DNA of 6,913 nucleotides from DATFLK01 sp035267815 (GCA_035267815.1 DATFLK010000184.1:1-6913); one strand, 5' to 3'; counted from the stretch's first letter, positions 1 to 5,857 are shown. Notes: a model not told the origin generated them from the sequence alone. Translations and numbers: made by a program.

Positions 1-518
1 TTCTCGATGTCGCGGCCCCAGCGGCGCAGCACCTCCATGACGCGCGCCACCGTCCAGTTGGCGCGCACCTTGAAGAGCTCCGTCTGCATCAGGCCGCCGG
101 CCGACTCCTCGCTGTGCTCCAGCAGCGGCTCGATCTCGCGCCGTTCCTCGGGCTCGAGCGCGGCGATCACCTGGTCGGCGACCTCCCTGTCGACCACCTG
201 CAGGATATCCGCCGCATCGTCGGAAACGAGATGACCGACGACGGCGCCGATATCGCTCGGGGAGAGGGTGGCGAGCAAATCGCCCTGCATCCCTTCCGGC
301 AGCTCGAGCAGCACATTGCCGCGCATCGCCTCGGGAACGAGCCGCAGCAGCACGAGGCGATCCTCGTCGAATTTGGTGTGGAGGAGCAGACGCACCAGCT
401 CGCTGGCGTGCATCTTCTTCAGGCGGTGGCGAAGGGCGCGCGGACGCTCGGCGGCCATGCGCATCGCCGCTTCCGGCGACAACTCCGGCTTATGCTTCTT
501 GCGCTTCGACTTCGACAT
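1..518 (-). CDS. mgtE: Magnesium transporter MgtE, N-terminal part (partial)
   Basis: This minus-strand gene starts with ATG at 518 and runs off the window start, so 172 residues are visible. A full MgtE has about 450. A basic, Lys-rich start (residues 1-10) is followed by the cytoplasmic MgtE N-domain of helical repeats (about 25-135), with the typical run DDAADILQVVD at 100-110. The linker SAGGLMQTE at 139-147 is the usual junction into the first CBS domain. The CBS pair and the membrane channel lie outside the window. In the MgtE family the N and CBS domains sense intracellular Mg2+ and gate a homodimeric inner-membrane Mg2+ channel. An AGAGGTGG ribosome binding site lies just upstream of the ATG. 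The gene is divergent from higBA. Family assignment is firm; the gene symbol is by family only. Confidence 0.88.
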   Translation of the reverse strand, partial: MSKSKRKKHKPELSPEAAMRMAAERPRALRHRLKKMHASELVRLLLHTKFDEDRLVLLRLVPEAMRGNVLLELPEGMQGDLLATLSPSDIGAVVGHLVSDDAADILQVVDREVADQVIAALEPEERREIEPLLEHSEESAGGLMQTELFKVRANWTVARVMEVLRRWGRDIE

Positions 519-605
519 AGCCACCTCTTCGCGTCGCGCGCACGCTACACCAGCATCCGCCCCGTAGGAATGCCCGAACAAGGGTGAATTCATGGAGAAT
601 ATCAC

Positions 606-633
606 ATAGTATCGTTTGACGTTAGTAACTCAA
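606..633 (-). promoter_or_regulatory. Candidate promoter for mgtE
   Basis: On the minus strand, TTGAGT (633-628) and TACTAT (611-606) are separated by 16 bases and would start transcription near 599. That leaves a leader of about 80 bases before the mgtE ATG. I see no M-box or other Mg2+ riboswitch in this short leader. The -35 box lies inside the inverted repeat at 623-643. This is a pattern match only. Confidence 0.35.
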
Positions 634-644
634 CTCGTTACTAT
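616..644 (+). promoter_or_regulatory. Candidate promoter for higBA
   Basis: TTGACG at 616-621 matches 5 of 6 consensus -35 bases, and TACTAT at 639-644 matches 4 of 6 consensus -10 bases. The spacing is an ideal 17 bases. Transcription would start at about 650-651, on or next to the higB ATG, so the toxin message would be leaderless or nearly so. No ribosome binding site is visible before 650, which fits. The -10 box lies within the inverted repeat at 623-643, as expected for an autoregulated toxin-antitoxin promoter. Confidence 0.5.
623..643. promoter_or_regulatory. Inverted repeat, probable HigA operator
   Basis: TAGTAAC (623-629) and GTTACTA (637-643) are perfect 7-base inverted copies around a 7-base spacer. 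The repeat overlaps the -10 box of the candidate higBA promoter and the -35 box of the divergent candidate mgtE promoter. HigA antitoxins of the XRE family usually bind palindromes at their own promoter as dimers, so HigA is the likely ligand. Binding is inferred from position and symmetry. Confidence 0.55.
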
Positions 645-649
645 TCTTT

Positions 650-834
650 ATGATCAAAACGTTCGCCGACAAAGAGGCCACCGCCCTCTTTGCCAACAGT
701 CGAGTACGCCGTTTCGGCCGGGAAGCGCTGGCCAGTGGAGTATCCGGATCAATGCCCAACGGTGCATCTGTTTCGAATGGCGCGACGGGCATGCATGGAA
801 CGTCGAGATCATCGATTACCACGAATGGAGGTGA
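650..834 (+). pseudogene. higB: Degenerate HigB (RelE-superfamily) toxin, internal deletion and frameshift
   Basis: Two pieces of a HigB toxin are visible in different frames. The start at 650 encodes MIKTFADKEATALFA and VRRFG, the usual HigB N-terminus (about 27 residues). From about 727, in another frame, the sequence reads AGQWSIRIN, ICFEWRDG and NVEIIDYH, the usual HigB C-terminus, ending at the TGA at 832-834. HigB proteins are normally about 92 residues; here about 30 central residues are missing and the two parts are out of frame. The usual conserved Trp-Arg in the C-terminal strand also reads Arg-Cys. In this family the toxin is a ribosome-dependent mRNA endonuclease; this copy should be inactive. 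The N-terminal frame stays open and runs into higA, so a 176-residue read-through fusion from 650 to 1180 is formally possible. Confidence 0.85.
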
Positions 835-838
835 CGAG

Positions 839-1180
839 ATGATCCATATCAATGATCTCCCCAATACCGACTTCTCCGATGTATCGGACGGCCTGCTTTC
901 ACCGGTTCACCCCGGAGAGATTCTTCTTGAGGACTTCCTGAAGCCCATGGGCATTACCCAGTATCGCCTAGCCAAGGAGATCGGCGTACCCCAGCGCCGC
1001 ATCGGCGAAATCGTGGCTGGAAAGCGTGCCGTCACGACGGATACCGGACTCAGGCTTTCGCGCTTCTTCGGCATGAGCGACGGCTTTTGGATCGGGCTAC
1101 AGGCCGATTACGACATGGCCAGAACCCGGACCGATCTGGCCGATATCCTTGCGAATATCCGCCCCGTGGCCCACGCCTGA
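839..1180 (+). CDS. higA: HigA-family antitoxin, XRE-type DNA-binding protein
   Basis: This gene encodes 113 residues. The start at 839 is chosen because a strong GGAGGTGA ribosome binding site lies just before it and it begins 4 bases after the toxin-frame stop, the usual higB-higA arrangement. The protein has an N-terminal extension of about 20 residues, then HPGEIL (24-29), a family hallmark, and a helix-turn-helix of XRE type (about 38-64, with ITQYRLAKEIGV and RIGEIVAGKR). FFGMSDGFWIGLQADYDM at 76-93 is the conserved dimerisation and C-terminal part. HigA normally binds and neutralises HigB and represses its own operon. Here the toxin is broken, so it is an orphan antitoxin that may persist as a plain repressor or may protect against a related toxin elsewhere. 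The gene is complete and shows no damage. Confidence 0.92.
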   Translation: MIHINDLPNTDFSDVSDGLLSPVHPGEILLEDFLKPMGITQYRLAKEIGVPQRRIGEIVAGKRAVTTDTGLRLSRFFGMSDGFWIGLQADYDMARTRTDLADILANIRPVAHA

Positions 1181-1181
1181 A

Positions 1182-1213
1182 CAAAAAAAGAGGCCCCCTT
1201 CCGAGGGCCCTCC
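1182..1213 (-). terminator. Rho-independent terminator of the five-gene operon
   Basis: On the minus strand a GC hairpin (arms GGCCC and GGGCC around about 8 bases, with further pairing outside if one base is bulged) is followed by TC and then seven T residues (plus-strand A run 1183-1189). It lies about 40 bases past the TPR gene stop. The plus-strand side has no T run, so it should act mainly on minus-strand transcripts, although its stem also lies just past the higA stop. Confidence 0.85.
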
Positions 1214-1254
1214 GTATCTCACAACTTGAACAAGCGCAGGTACGCCTGTTGATC

Positions 1255-1926
1255 CTAATGGATATGTTTCTCCACCTCGGTCAGCTTCTTCTGGGCCTCA
1301 CCCTTACGCCCCTTGGAGTAGACCGGGCGGCCGGGCACATCTGGCAGCGACAGCACCTTGCGGAAATAGGGCTCCGCCTTTCGGTAGCGCTTCTGGTCGA
1401 GCCAGAAATCGCCCATGAAGTAGTTGGCGTCCATATCGTCCGGCGCCATCTTCAGCGCCTTCTCCAGATAGGCCTTAGCCTTGTCGTCGTCGCCGTAGCC
1501 GATGAAACCGCCCGGCACCATGTAGTAGAAACTGCCCAGCGTCGTATAGATGGAGCCGTGCATGGCGTCCGGATTGATCTTCTCGGCCGCCAGTAGCAGA
1601 TCGCGCCCCTTCTTCATCTCCGGCATCGCCTTGAACATCGACGAGAGACCGCCCATCGCCCCGGCATAGCCGGCGCGGATGATAGCCTCCCAGATCTTAG
1701 GTTCGGCACGGTCCGGATACTTGGCCGCCAATGCCGAGGCCTCACCCACCAGCTTCTTGAAAGCTGCCTCCTGGCGATCCTCCGGCATCTGGTAGTTCAC
1801 CTTCGCCCACTCGTGCTGGAGCTTCAGCACGGCATCGCCGACCACATCAGCCTGTGCTGGCGCCATCGAGGCAAACAGCATCACCGTCGCCGTCGTCACG
1901 GCCATCAACCAACGTGCAACCATCAT
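1255..1926 (-). CDS. Exported tetratricopeptide-repeat protein
   Basis: This gene encodes 223 residues. Residues 1-26 form a Sec signal peptide: Arg5, a hydrophobic stretch to about 20, and an AQA cleavage motif at 24-26, with no lipobox Cys. The mature part is helical. Residues about 149-195 contain two TPR-like units (AKAYLEKALKMAPDD, then YRKAEPYFRKVLSLP), and LGSFYYMVPGGFIGYGDD at 130-147 looks like a conserved loop between helices. There are two in-frame ATGs, at 1926 and 1923. AGGAGG at 1936-1931 is 4 bases from the first and 7 from the second, so translation may begin at the second. The gene follows the SDR gene by 45 bases and precedes the terminator, so it is probably the last gene of the operon. 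TPR proteins are scaffolds or binding proteins; no enzyme function is seen. A resemblance to TatT-like periplasmic TPR proteins is possible but untested. Confidence 0.8.
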   Translation of the reverse strand: MMVARWLMAVTTATVMLFASMAPAQADVVGDAVLKLQHEWAKVNYQMPEDRQEAAFKKLVGEASALAAKYPDRAEPKIWEAIIRAGYAGAMGGLSSMFKAMPEMKKGRDLLLAAEKINPDAMHGSIYTTLGSFYYMVPGGFIGYGDDDKAKAYLEKALKMAPDDMDANYFMGDFWLDQKRYRKAEPYFRKVLSLPDVPGRPVYSKGRKGEAQKKLTEVEKHIH

Positions 1927-1971
1927 CCATCCTCCTTCGATCTACAATTGTGCCGTGTCATACCCGGCGGC

Positions 1972-2778
1972 TCACTCCTCGCCCTTGGCAAAACGGCGAG
2001 CGATGCGATTCTGGGCCGCCAGCGCCTTGTCCACGATACGCGGCAGAATGGCATTGATCCGCACAAAAAGCGACTCCGGCCAACCTAGGTAGACATCCTT
2101 CCGGCGTCCCTCGATGGCGGCCACAATACGGCGGACCACATCCTCCGGATCGTCCATATTCGTCCCGGTTGCCTCGTTCATGCGCATGATCGGGCCGGTA
2201 TTGATCGGCGTGCGCACGGCGCGCGGCGCGATAAAGGTAACCTCGACGCCGGTGTCGGCCAACTCCCGGCGCAGCGCCTCGGAGAAGCCCCTGAGCCCAA
2301 ACTTGCTGGCCGAGTAGGAGGCGAAGTAGGCAAAGGCGATGGAACCGAAGATCGAGCCGACATTGACGATATGGCCGCTCTCTTCGGCCAACAGGTGCGG
2401 CAGCACCTCGCGGGTCAGCATCATCGGCGCGATCAGGTTGACGCGGATCAGCGTCTCTAGGTGCTCCGGCGGCTCATCCTCGAAGGCGCGAAAGCTCATC
2501 AGTCCGGCCAAGTTGATCAGCGTATCGATGCCGCCGTTGGCCTTGATCGCGCCACTGACCACCGCATCACACCCCTCGCGCGTGGAAAGATCGGCCACAA
2601 TGCCGTGCGCCTGTCCGCCAGTCGCGTTGATCTCGTCACAGACCGCATCGAGCGCCTCTTGGTTGATATCGACCAGTACCAGCCTAGCGCCGCGCTCGCT
2701 GAGGCTTTTAGCCAGCAGCTTGCCCATGCCGCCGGCGCCGCCGGTCAAGATAATGCGCTGCGAATCGAATCTGCTCAT
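1972..2778 (-). CDS. Short-chain dehydrogenase/reductase (SDR), classical type
   Basis: This gene encodes 268 residues, the usual classical SDR size. The nucleotide-binding motif TGGAGGMG is at 12-19. Asp37 at the end of strand 2 favours NAD(H) over NADP(H). Asp63 and NLAG (89-92, a variant of NNAG) follow. The catalytic set is complete: Asn114, Ser142, Tyr155 and Lys159 (YSASK). The last 40 or so residues after LGWPES are an Arg/Lys-rich amphipathic tail that could touch the membrane. The start at 2778 is chosen because the fold begins there, it overlaps the stop of the upstream gene as ATGA, and a GGAGG box lies just before it; the frame is open further upstream, but that part only shadows the diiron gene. 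The likely role is oxidation of an alcohol or reduction of a carbonyl, probably on the acyl-type substrate of this operon. The substrate is unknown. Confidence 0.9.
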   Translation of the reverse strand: MSRFDSQRIILTGGAGGMGKLLAKSLSERGARLVLVDINQEALDAVCDEINATGGQAHGIVADLSTREGCDAVVSGAIKANGGIDTLINLAGLMSFRAFEDEPPEHLETLIRVNLIAPMMLTREVLPHLLAEESGHIVNVGSIFGSIAFAYFASYSASKFGLRGFSEALRRELADTGVEVTFIAPRAVRTPINTGPIMRMNEATGTNMDDPEDVVRRIVAAIEGRRKDVYLGWPESLFVRINAILPRIVDKALAAQNRIARRFAKGEE

Positions 2779-3446
2779 GCTCCCTCCTCCTCGACGGGAA
2801 TCAACGGAAGCGCACGAAAGATATCGCCATAGAGCTTGTAAAACACCTTGGCGCAATGCACTACCGCCTGCTTGTCCGCCTCGTTCTCCAGCCGGTTCAT
2901 CAGATTCTTGTAGAAATCGACATGGCCGACATCGAGCGAGCCGTGCGAGTTCAGATAGGAGAAGGCCTGCTTGGGCAGATTCAGGCTTTTGGCAATGTTT
3001 TCGGCCGCATGACTGGCCAGCGCCACGCTCGTCCCCTCCAGCACCAGCACCATGCCGAAGAAGCCGACCGGATTGCGGCGGTGGACGGTGTCGTAGGCGT
3101 AGGCGACCATTACCTCGGTGGTGACATGCGGCACCGCACGACGCACCGCCTCCTTGTCGCCACCACAGGCCGCGATGTCGTTGAGAATCCACTCCTGGTG
3201 GCCCATCTCCTCCTCAATATACTCGCCGACCGCCTCGCGCAGCCACTCCAGCCGCTCGGTCAGCCGGCCACCAGTGGCCATCAACAGCGGCGTGGTGTGC
3301 TTGACGTGGTGGTAGGCTTGGGAGAGGAAGGCGATATAGCTCTCCAAGGTCAGCTTGCCCGCTGCCCCCTGCTGGATAAATGGAATCGACAACAGCTCGT
3401 TCCGGGCATCCTCGGTCTCGGCAATCAGTTCATCGTAAAAGGCCAT
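2775..3446 (-). CDS. Haem-oxygenase-like diiron (HDO-type) protein, often annotated as TenA-like or iron-containing redox enzyme
   Basis: This gene encodes 223 residues of an all-helical haem-oxygenase-like fold. Candidate metal ligands are all present: the acidic run EYIEEEMGH with Glu80 (or a nearby Glu) and His83, Glu137 in LVLEGTS, and His168, Asp172 and His175 in HGSLDVGH. The HxxxDxxH motif and the spacing of these residues match known haem-oxygenase-like diiron oxidases and oxygenases such as the CADD, UndA and SznF groups. Those enzymes activate O2 for oxidative decarboxylation, N-oxygenation or C-C cleavage. True TenA thiaminases use a catalytic Cys and lack this motif. The ATG at 3446 follows GGAGG by about 10 bases, a slightly long spacing. 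The gene lies 49 bases after the ligase and overlaps the SDR gene by 4 bases (ATGA). The fold and ligands are well supported; the reaction is unknown. Confidence 0.85.
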   Translation of the reverse strand: MAFYDELIAETEDARNELLSIPFIQQGAAGKLTLESYIAFLSQAYHHVKHTTPLLMATGGRLTERLEWLREAVGEYIEEEMGHQEWILNDIAACGGDKEAVRRAVPHVTTEVMVAYAYDTVHRRNPVGFFGMVLVLEGTSVALASHAAENIAKSLNLPKQAFSYLNSHGSLDVGHVDFYKNLMNRLENEADKQAVVHCAKVFYKLYGDIFRALPLIPVEEEGA

Positions 3447-3495
3447 CTCGGTTCATCCTCCTCATTGTCTCTGGCTGATGCCCGGTCGGTGCCGG

Positions 3496-5004
3496 TCAGT
3501 CAGCCTCGTCATAGATTCGTTCGATCTCGGCCCCGTAGGCGTGCCAGATGGCCTCGCGCCGGGGGCGTCCTGTGCCGGTAAACATGTCGTTCCCAAGCGA
3601 GAAGGGCGCCTCGGCCAGCAGCCAGCGGCGCACACGGGCGTAGTCCGGCAGGCGCGCATTGGCGGCATCCACCGCCTGCTGCACGGCATGCTGATCAGCG
3701 GGTGCGCGCAGGACAAGTACCGCCACATTGTAGGGCCGCGCCTCGCCGAAAACGACCGCTTGGGCAATCAGCCGCTGCACGGTCAGCTCGCGCTCCACCC
3801 ACTCCGGCGCCACGTTGCGCCCGAAGGCGGTGATGAAGATATGCTTCTTGCGACCGGTGATGCGCAGGAAGCCGTCGTCGTCGAGATAGCCGGTATCGCC
3901 CGTCGGCCAGTAGCTGCCAGCCAGTTCCGGTTCACCGCGACCGAGGTAACCGGAGAAGAGACTGCCGGCGACGAGAATCTCGCCATCGTCGGCAAAGCGG
4001 AGCTTCACATGCGGCAGCGGCCTGCCGACCGTGCCCAAATTGTGGGCGCCGGGGCTGTTGACGGCGACGACGCTGGCCGCCTCGGAGAGGCCGTAGCCCT
4101 CGTAGACCGGCAGATCGAGGCACTCGGCCCGCTCCAGAAGCATGGGCGAGACCGGCGCGCCGCCGACCGCCGCGTAGCGCATCGTTCCCGGCTTCGGTCC
4201 GCCCGCCTCGACGGCCGAGACCAGCGCCAGCAGCATCTGCGGGATCATGATGCAGGTGGTGACCCGATGTTCCACCATCGCCCCGAGCAACCGGGCCGGC
4301 TCGAGCTCGGTGGCGCCGCGCAGGCCGACCCCCGCCAACCCCGGCAACACACAGGTGGCACCCGCCATCAGCGAGACGTATATGCCACCGATATTTTCCA
4401 GCAATGTGGCCAGAGGCAGCAGGCAGAGATGGCGATCATCAGGGTTCGCACCGGCACATGAGAGGATCGACGTGGCCACCTGCTCCATCGCCGCTTCGGT
4501 CAGACAGACACCCTTGGGATCGCCGGTGGTGCCGGAGGTGTAGGTGATCTTGGCGATGGCCGGATCGATACGCACCTCGGCGGGATAGACCAGCCGCACC
4601 ATCTGCACCGGCGTGCCCGCCACCATGACGATCTCGCGCTCGGTCACCGCCACGCCGGCCGCCTCGAGCATCGCCTCGAGCTGCTGCGGCTGATCACTCA
4701 GGAGTGTATCGACGCCGGCGTTGTCGAGCAGGTGGCGCACCTGCGACGGCGAGAAGAAGAGCGGCACCGGCACCAGCGGCATGCGGCCGTGCAGCGCGGC
4801 CAGATCGGCGACGGCCCAGGCGGGAGTGTTGTCCATCATCAGGCCGAGCACGCCCGCGCCGCGTCCCTTCAGATGGCCAGCCAGATAGTCGATCTCGTCG
4901 ACCAGCGCGGCATAGGAGAGATGCGGCGGTGCCGCGCCCTCCAGCGCGGGATGGGCGGGCTGCTTGGCGGCGTGCTCCAGAATCGATGCAATGATACGGC
5001 TCAA
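3496..5004 (-). CDS. AMP-forming acyl ligase (ANL superfamily)
   Basis: This gene encodes 502 residues. Adenylation core motifs are present in order: the P-loop-like A3 ITYTSGTTGDPKG (153-165), A5 YEGYGLSE (301-308), A7 with Asp370 in PTGD and Arg381, and the hinge GRKK (384-387) followed by FGRNVAPEWVE. The A10 motif reads FTGTGRPRRE (475-484), so the usual catalytic Lys is replaced by Arg480. The family joins a carboxylic acid to AMP and then to CoA or another acceptor; the sequence resembles the medium/long-chain acyl-CoA ligase branch. No ATG is available near the start. The best start is TTG at 5004, which overlaps the upstream stop as TTGA and has AGAGGG just before it. Sequence further upstream in this frame only shadows the previous gene. 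It probably supplies the activated acyl group for the operon's pathway; the substrate is unknown. Confidence 0.9.
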   Translation of the reverse strand: MSRIIASILEHAAKQPAHPALEGAAPPHLSYAALVDEIDYLAGHLKGRGAGVLGLMMDNTPAWAVADLAALHGRMPLVPVPLFFSPSQVRHLLDNAGVDTLLSDQPQQLEAMLEAAGVAVTEREIVMVAGTPVQMVRLVYPAEVRIDPAIAKITYTSGTTGDPKGVCLTEAAMEQVATSILSCAGANPDDRHLCLLPLATLLENIGGIYVSLMAGATCVLPGLAGVGLRGATELEPARLLGAMVEHRVTTCIMIPQMLLALVSAVEAGGPKPGTMRYAAVGGAPVSPMLLERAECLDLPVYEGYGLSEAASVVAVNSPGAHNLGTVGRPLPHVKLRFADDGEILVAGSLFSGYLGRGEPELAGSYWPTGDTGYLDDDGFLRITGRKKHIFITAFGRNVAPEWVERELTVQRLIAQAVVFGEARPYNVAVLVLRAPADQHAVQQAVDAANARLPDYARVRRWLLAEAPFSLGNDMFTGTGRPRREAIWHAYGAEIERIYDEAD

Positions 5005-5633
5005 GCGACCCTCTTCTTGCCCTGCTGCATGCCCTCGACCAGCGCGCTGACCCAGAGTGGCTGCAGCACCTCGCGGGTGAACTCCAGCGACCAGTAGCCC
5101 TCGTGGATATCGCCGATCATGATCTTCGGATCGGCCTGGTAGTAGCGCCCCCACTCTCTCTGCACGTCGCCGCCCAACCGGACGGGATCGGCGATGCCGA
5201 TATAGACCGGATCGAGCCCGAGACGAAAGAAGGCGTTGCGCAGCTTGGTCACGCCGGTGAAGACGACCCAGCGGAAATTGGCACCATAGAGGTAGGCGGT
5301 CAGCGCCGTGATAGCGGCCCGCGCACCGCCGGGATGGGCATCGGCGAGGTTGCCAACCTCGACGATATCGCCGCGCACGACCTCCTGTCCCAGCTTGCGA
5401 CTCATCACCACCTCGATCGGTTCGTCGAAGTAGTGCTCGACGAAGAGCTTGTGGCGCGCCGCATCACAATAGCCGACCGCGGCGACCATCTCCTCGTCAC
5501 GGGTCTTAAGCTGAACGAGATAGGGCATGTAGTTGTGGATATCGGCGTCGTATTCGATATTGAAGCGATCGTGGATGAAACGCTCCGCTTGCGCGCGGCC
5601 CGGGCTGTCCGGTTCGAAGGCATCGATAATCAT
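5001..5633 (-). CDS. Thermostable hemolysin (T_hemolysin) family protein, possible acyltransferase-like enzyme
   Basis: This gene encodes 210 residues and is the first gene of the operon. The start at 5633 is chosen because AAGGGG precedes it at good spacing and family similarity begins there; the frame is open to 5741, but that part crosses the two palindromes. Family hallmarks seen are FIHDRFNIEYDADI (19-32), LFVEHYFDEPIE (63-74), the core VEVGNLA (91-97), RWVVFTGVTKLRNAF (121-135), RLGLDPVYIGIADPVRL (137-153) and WGRYY (161-165). There is no signal peptide or membrane segment, so despite the family name (from the Vibrio delta-VPH protein) it looks like a soluble cytoplasmic protein. The order of an early helix, the central VEVGNLA strand and later RLGL resembles GNAT or LuxI-type acyltransferases; that is inference. 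Its place before an acyl ligase supports an acyl-transfer role over a lytic one. Confidence 0.82.
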   Translation of the reverse strand: MIIDAFEPDSPGRAQAERFIHDRFNIEYDADIHNYMPYLVQLKTRDEEMVAAVGYCDAARHKLFVEHYFDEPIEVVMSRKLGQEVVRGDIVEVGNLADAHPGGARAAITALTAYLYGANFRWVVFTGVTKLRNAFFRLGLDPVYIGIADPVRLGGDVQREWGRYYQADPKIMIGDIHEGYWSLEFTREVLQPLWVSALVEGMQQGKKRVA

Positions 5634-5684
5634 GCGTCCCCTTTCCTTTCCACGGCCTTGGTCGCCATGCGGACCCGACAGAAA

Positions 5685-5698
5685 ACATGCCGGCATGT
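5685..5698. promoter_or_regulatory. 14-bp perfect palindrome, candidate operator copy 1
   Basis: ACATGCCGGCATGT is a perfect palindrome. Its core CATGCCGGCAT recurs at 5731-5741. If the operon's promoter uses the TATATA at 5714-5709, this copy lies just downstream of the transcription start, a position suited to repression. The regulator is unknown and is not encoded in this window, unless HigA binds here, which the different operator sequence makes unlikely. Confidence 0.55.
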
Positions 5699-5708
5699 CA
5701 CTTCCATG

Positions 5709-5714
5709 TATATA
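5709..5714 (-). promoter_or_regulatory. Candidate -10 box of the operon promoter
   Basis: TATATA is the most AT-rich hexamer in the region, preceded on the minus strand by TGC as in an extended -10 element. The expected -35 position (5737-5732) reads CGGCAT, not a consensus box, and lies inside palindrome copy 2. The promoter may therefore be weak, activator-dependent or dependent on the extended -10. The leader would be about 70 bases. Confidence 0.35.
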
Positions 5715-5731
5715 GCAGCATCCCTGCGTGC

Positions 5732-5741
5732 ATGCCGGCAT
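5732..5741. promoter_or_regulatory. 10-bp palindrome, candidate operator copy 2
   Basis: ATGCCGGCAT repeats the core of the palindrome at 5685-5698, with the centres 45 bp apart. It covers the expected -35 region of the candidate operon promoter. Symmetry stops at 10 bases here, so this copy would be the weaker site. Confidence 0.5.
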
Positions 5742-5837
5742 ATTTCCGTGCGCCCCTTACGCGCCGGGTATGACCCTATCGCCAATAAGCTGAAACCAAC
5801 CTGAACGCCCCGCCGCAAGGCTATTGCCGCACCGGAA

Positions 5838-5857
5838 GGCGCAGGGCAGGCTGCGCC
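5838..5857 (+). promoter_or_regulatory. Hairpin over the tgt ribosome binding region
   Basis: GGCGCAG (5838-5844) and CTGCGCC (5851-5857) are perfect inverted copies around a 6-base loop, GGCAGG. The stem ends 3 bases before the tgt ATG, and the only ribosome-binding-like purines lie in its loop and upper stem. It could limit or tune initiation on tgt. The structure is seen; the function is inferred. Confidence 0.4.

Noticed and set aside
519..605. M-box or other Mg2+ riboswitch in the mgtE leader
   Set aside because: The leader is only about 80 bases and lacks the multi-helix structure and terminator expected.
2775..3446. TenA thiaminase or transcriptional regulator
   Set aside because: The fold is related, but the protein has the HxxxDxxH diiron motif, its only Cys residues (94 and 198) do not fit the TenA catalytic Cys, and there is no DNA-binding domain or thiamine gene nearby.
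2339..3581. Long plus-strand open frames opposite the SDR and diiron genes, and similar ones opposite the ligase
   Set aside because: They are antisense shadows of GC-rich genes with biased codon use; they show no family motifs, while the minus strand encodes complete enzymes.
1957..5774. A 13-base match (GTCATACCCGGCG) between the gap before the TPR gene (1957-1969) and the opposite strand before tgt (5774-5762)
   Set aside because: One 13-base match is about what chance gives in a 6.9 kb GC-rich window, and it aligns with no promoter or operator structure.
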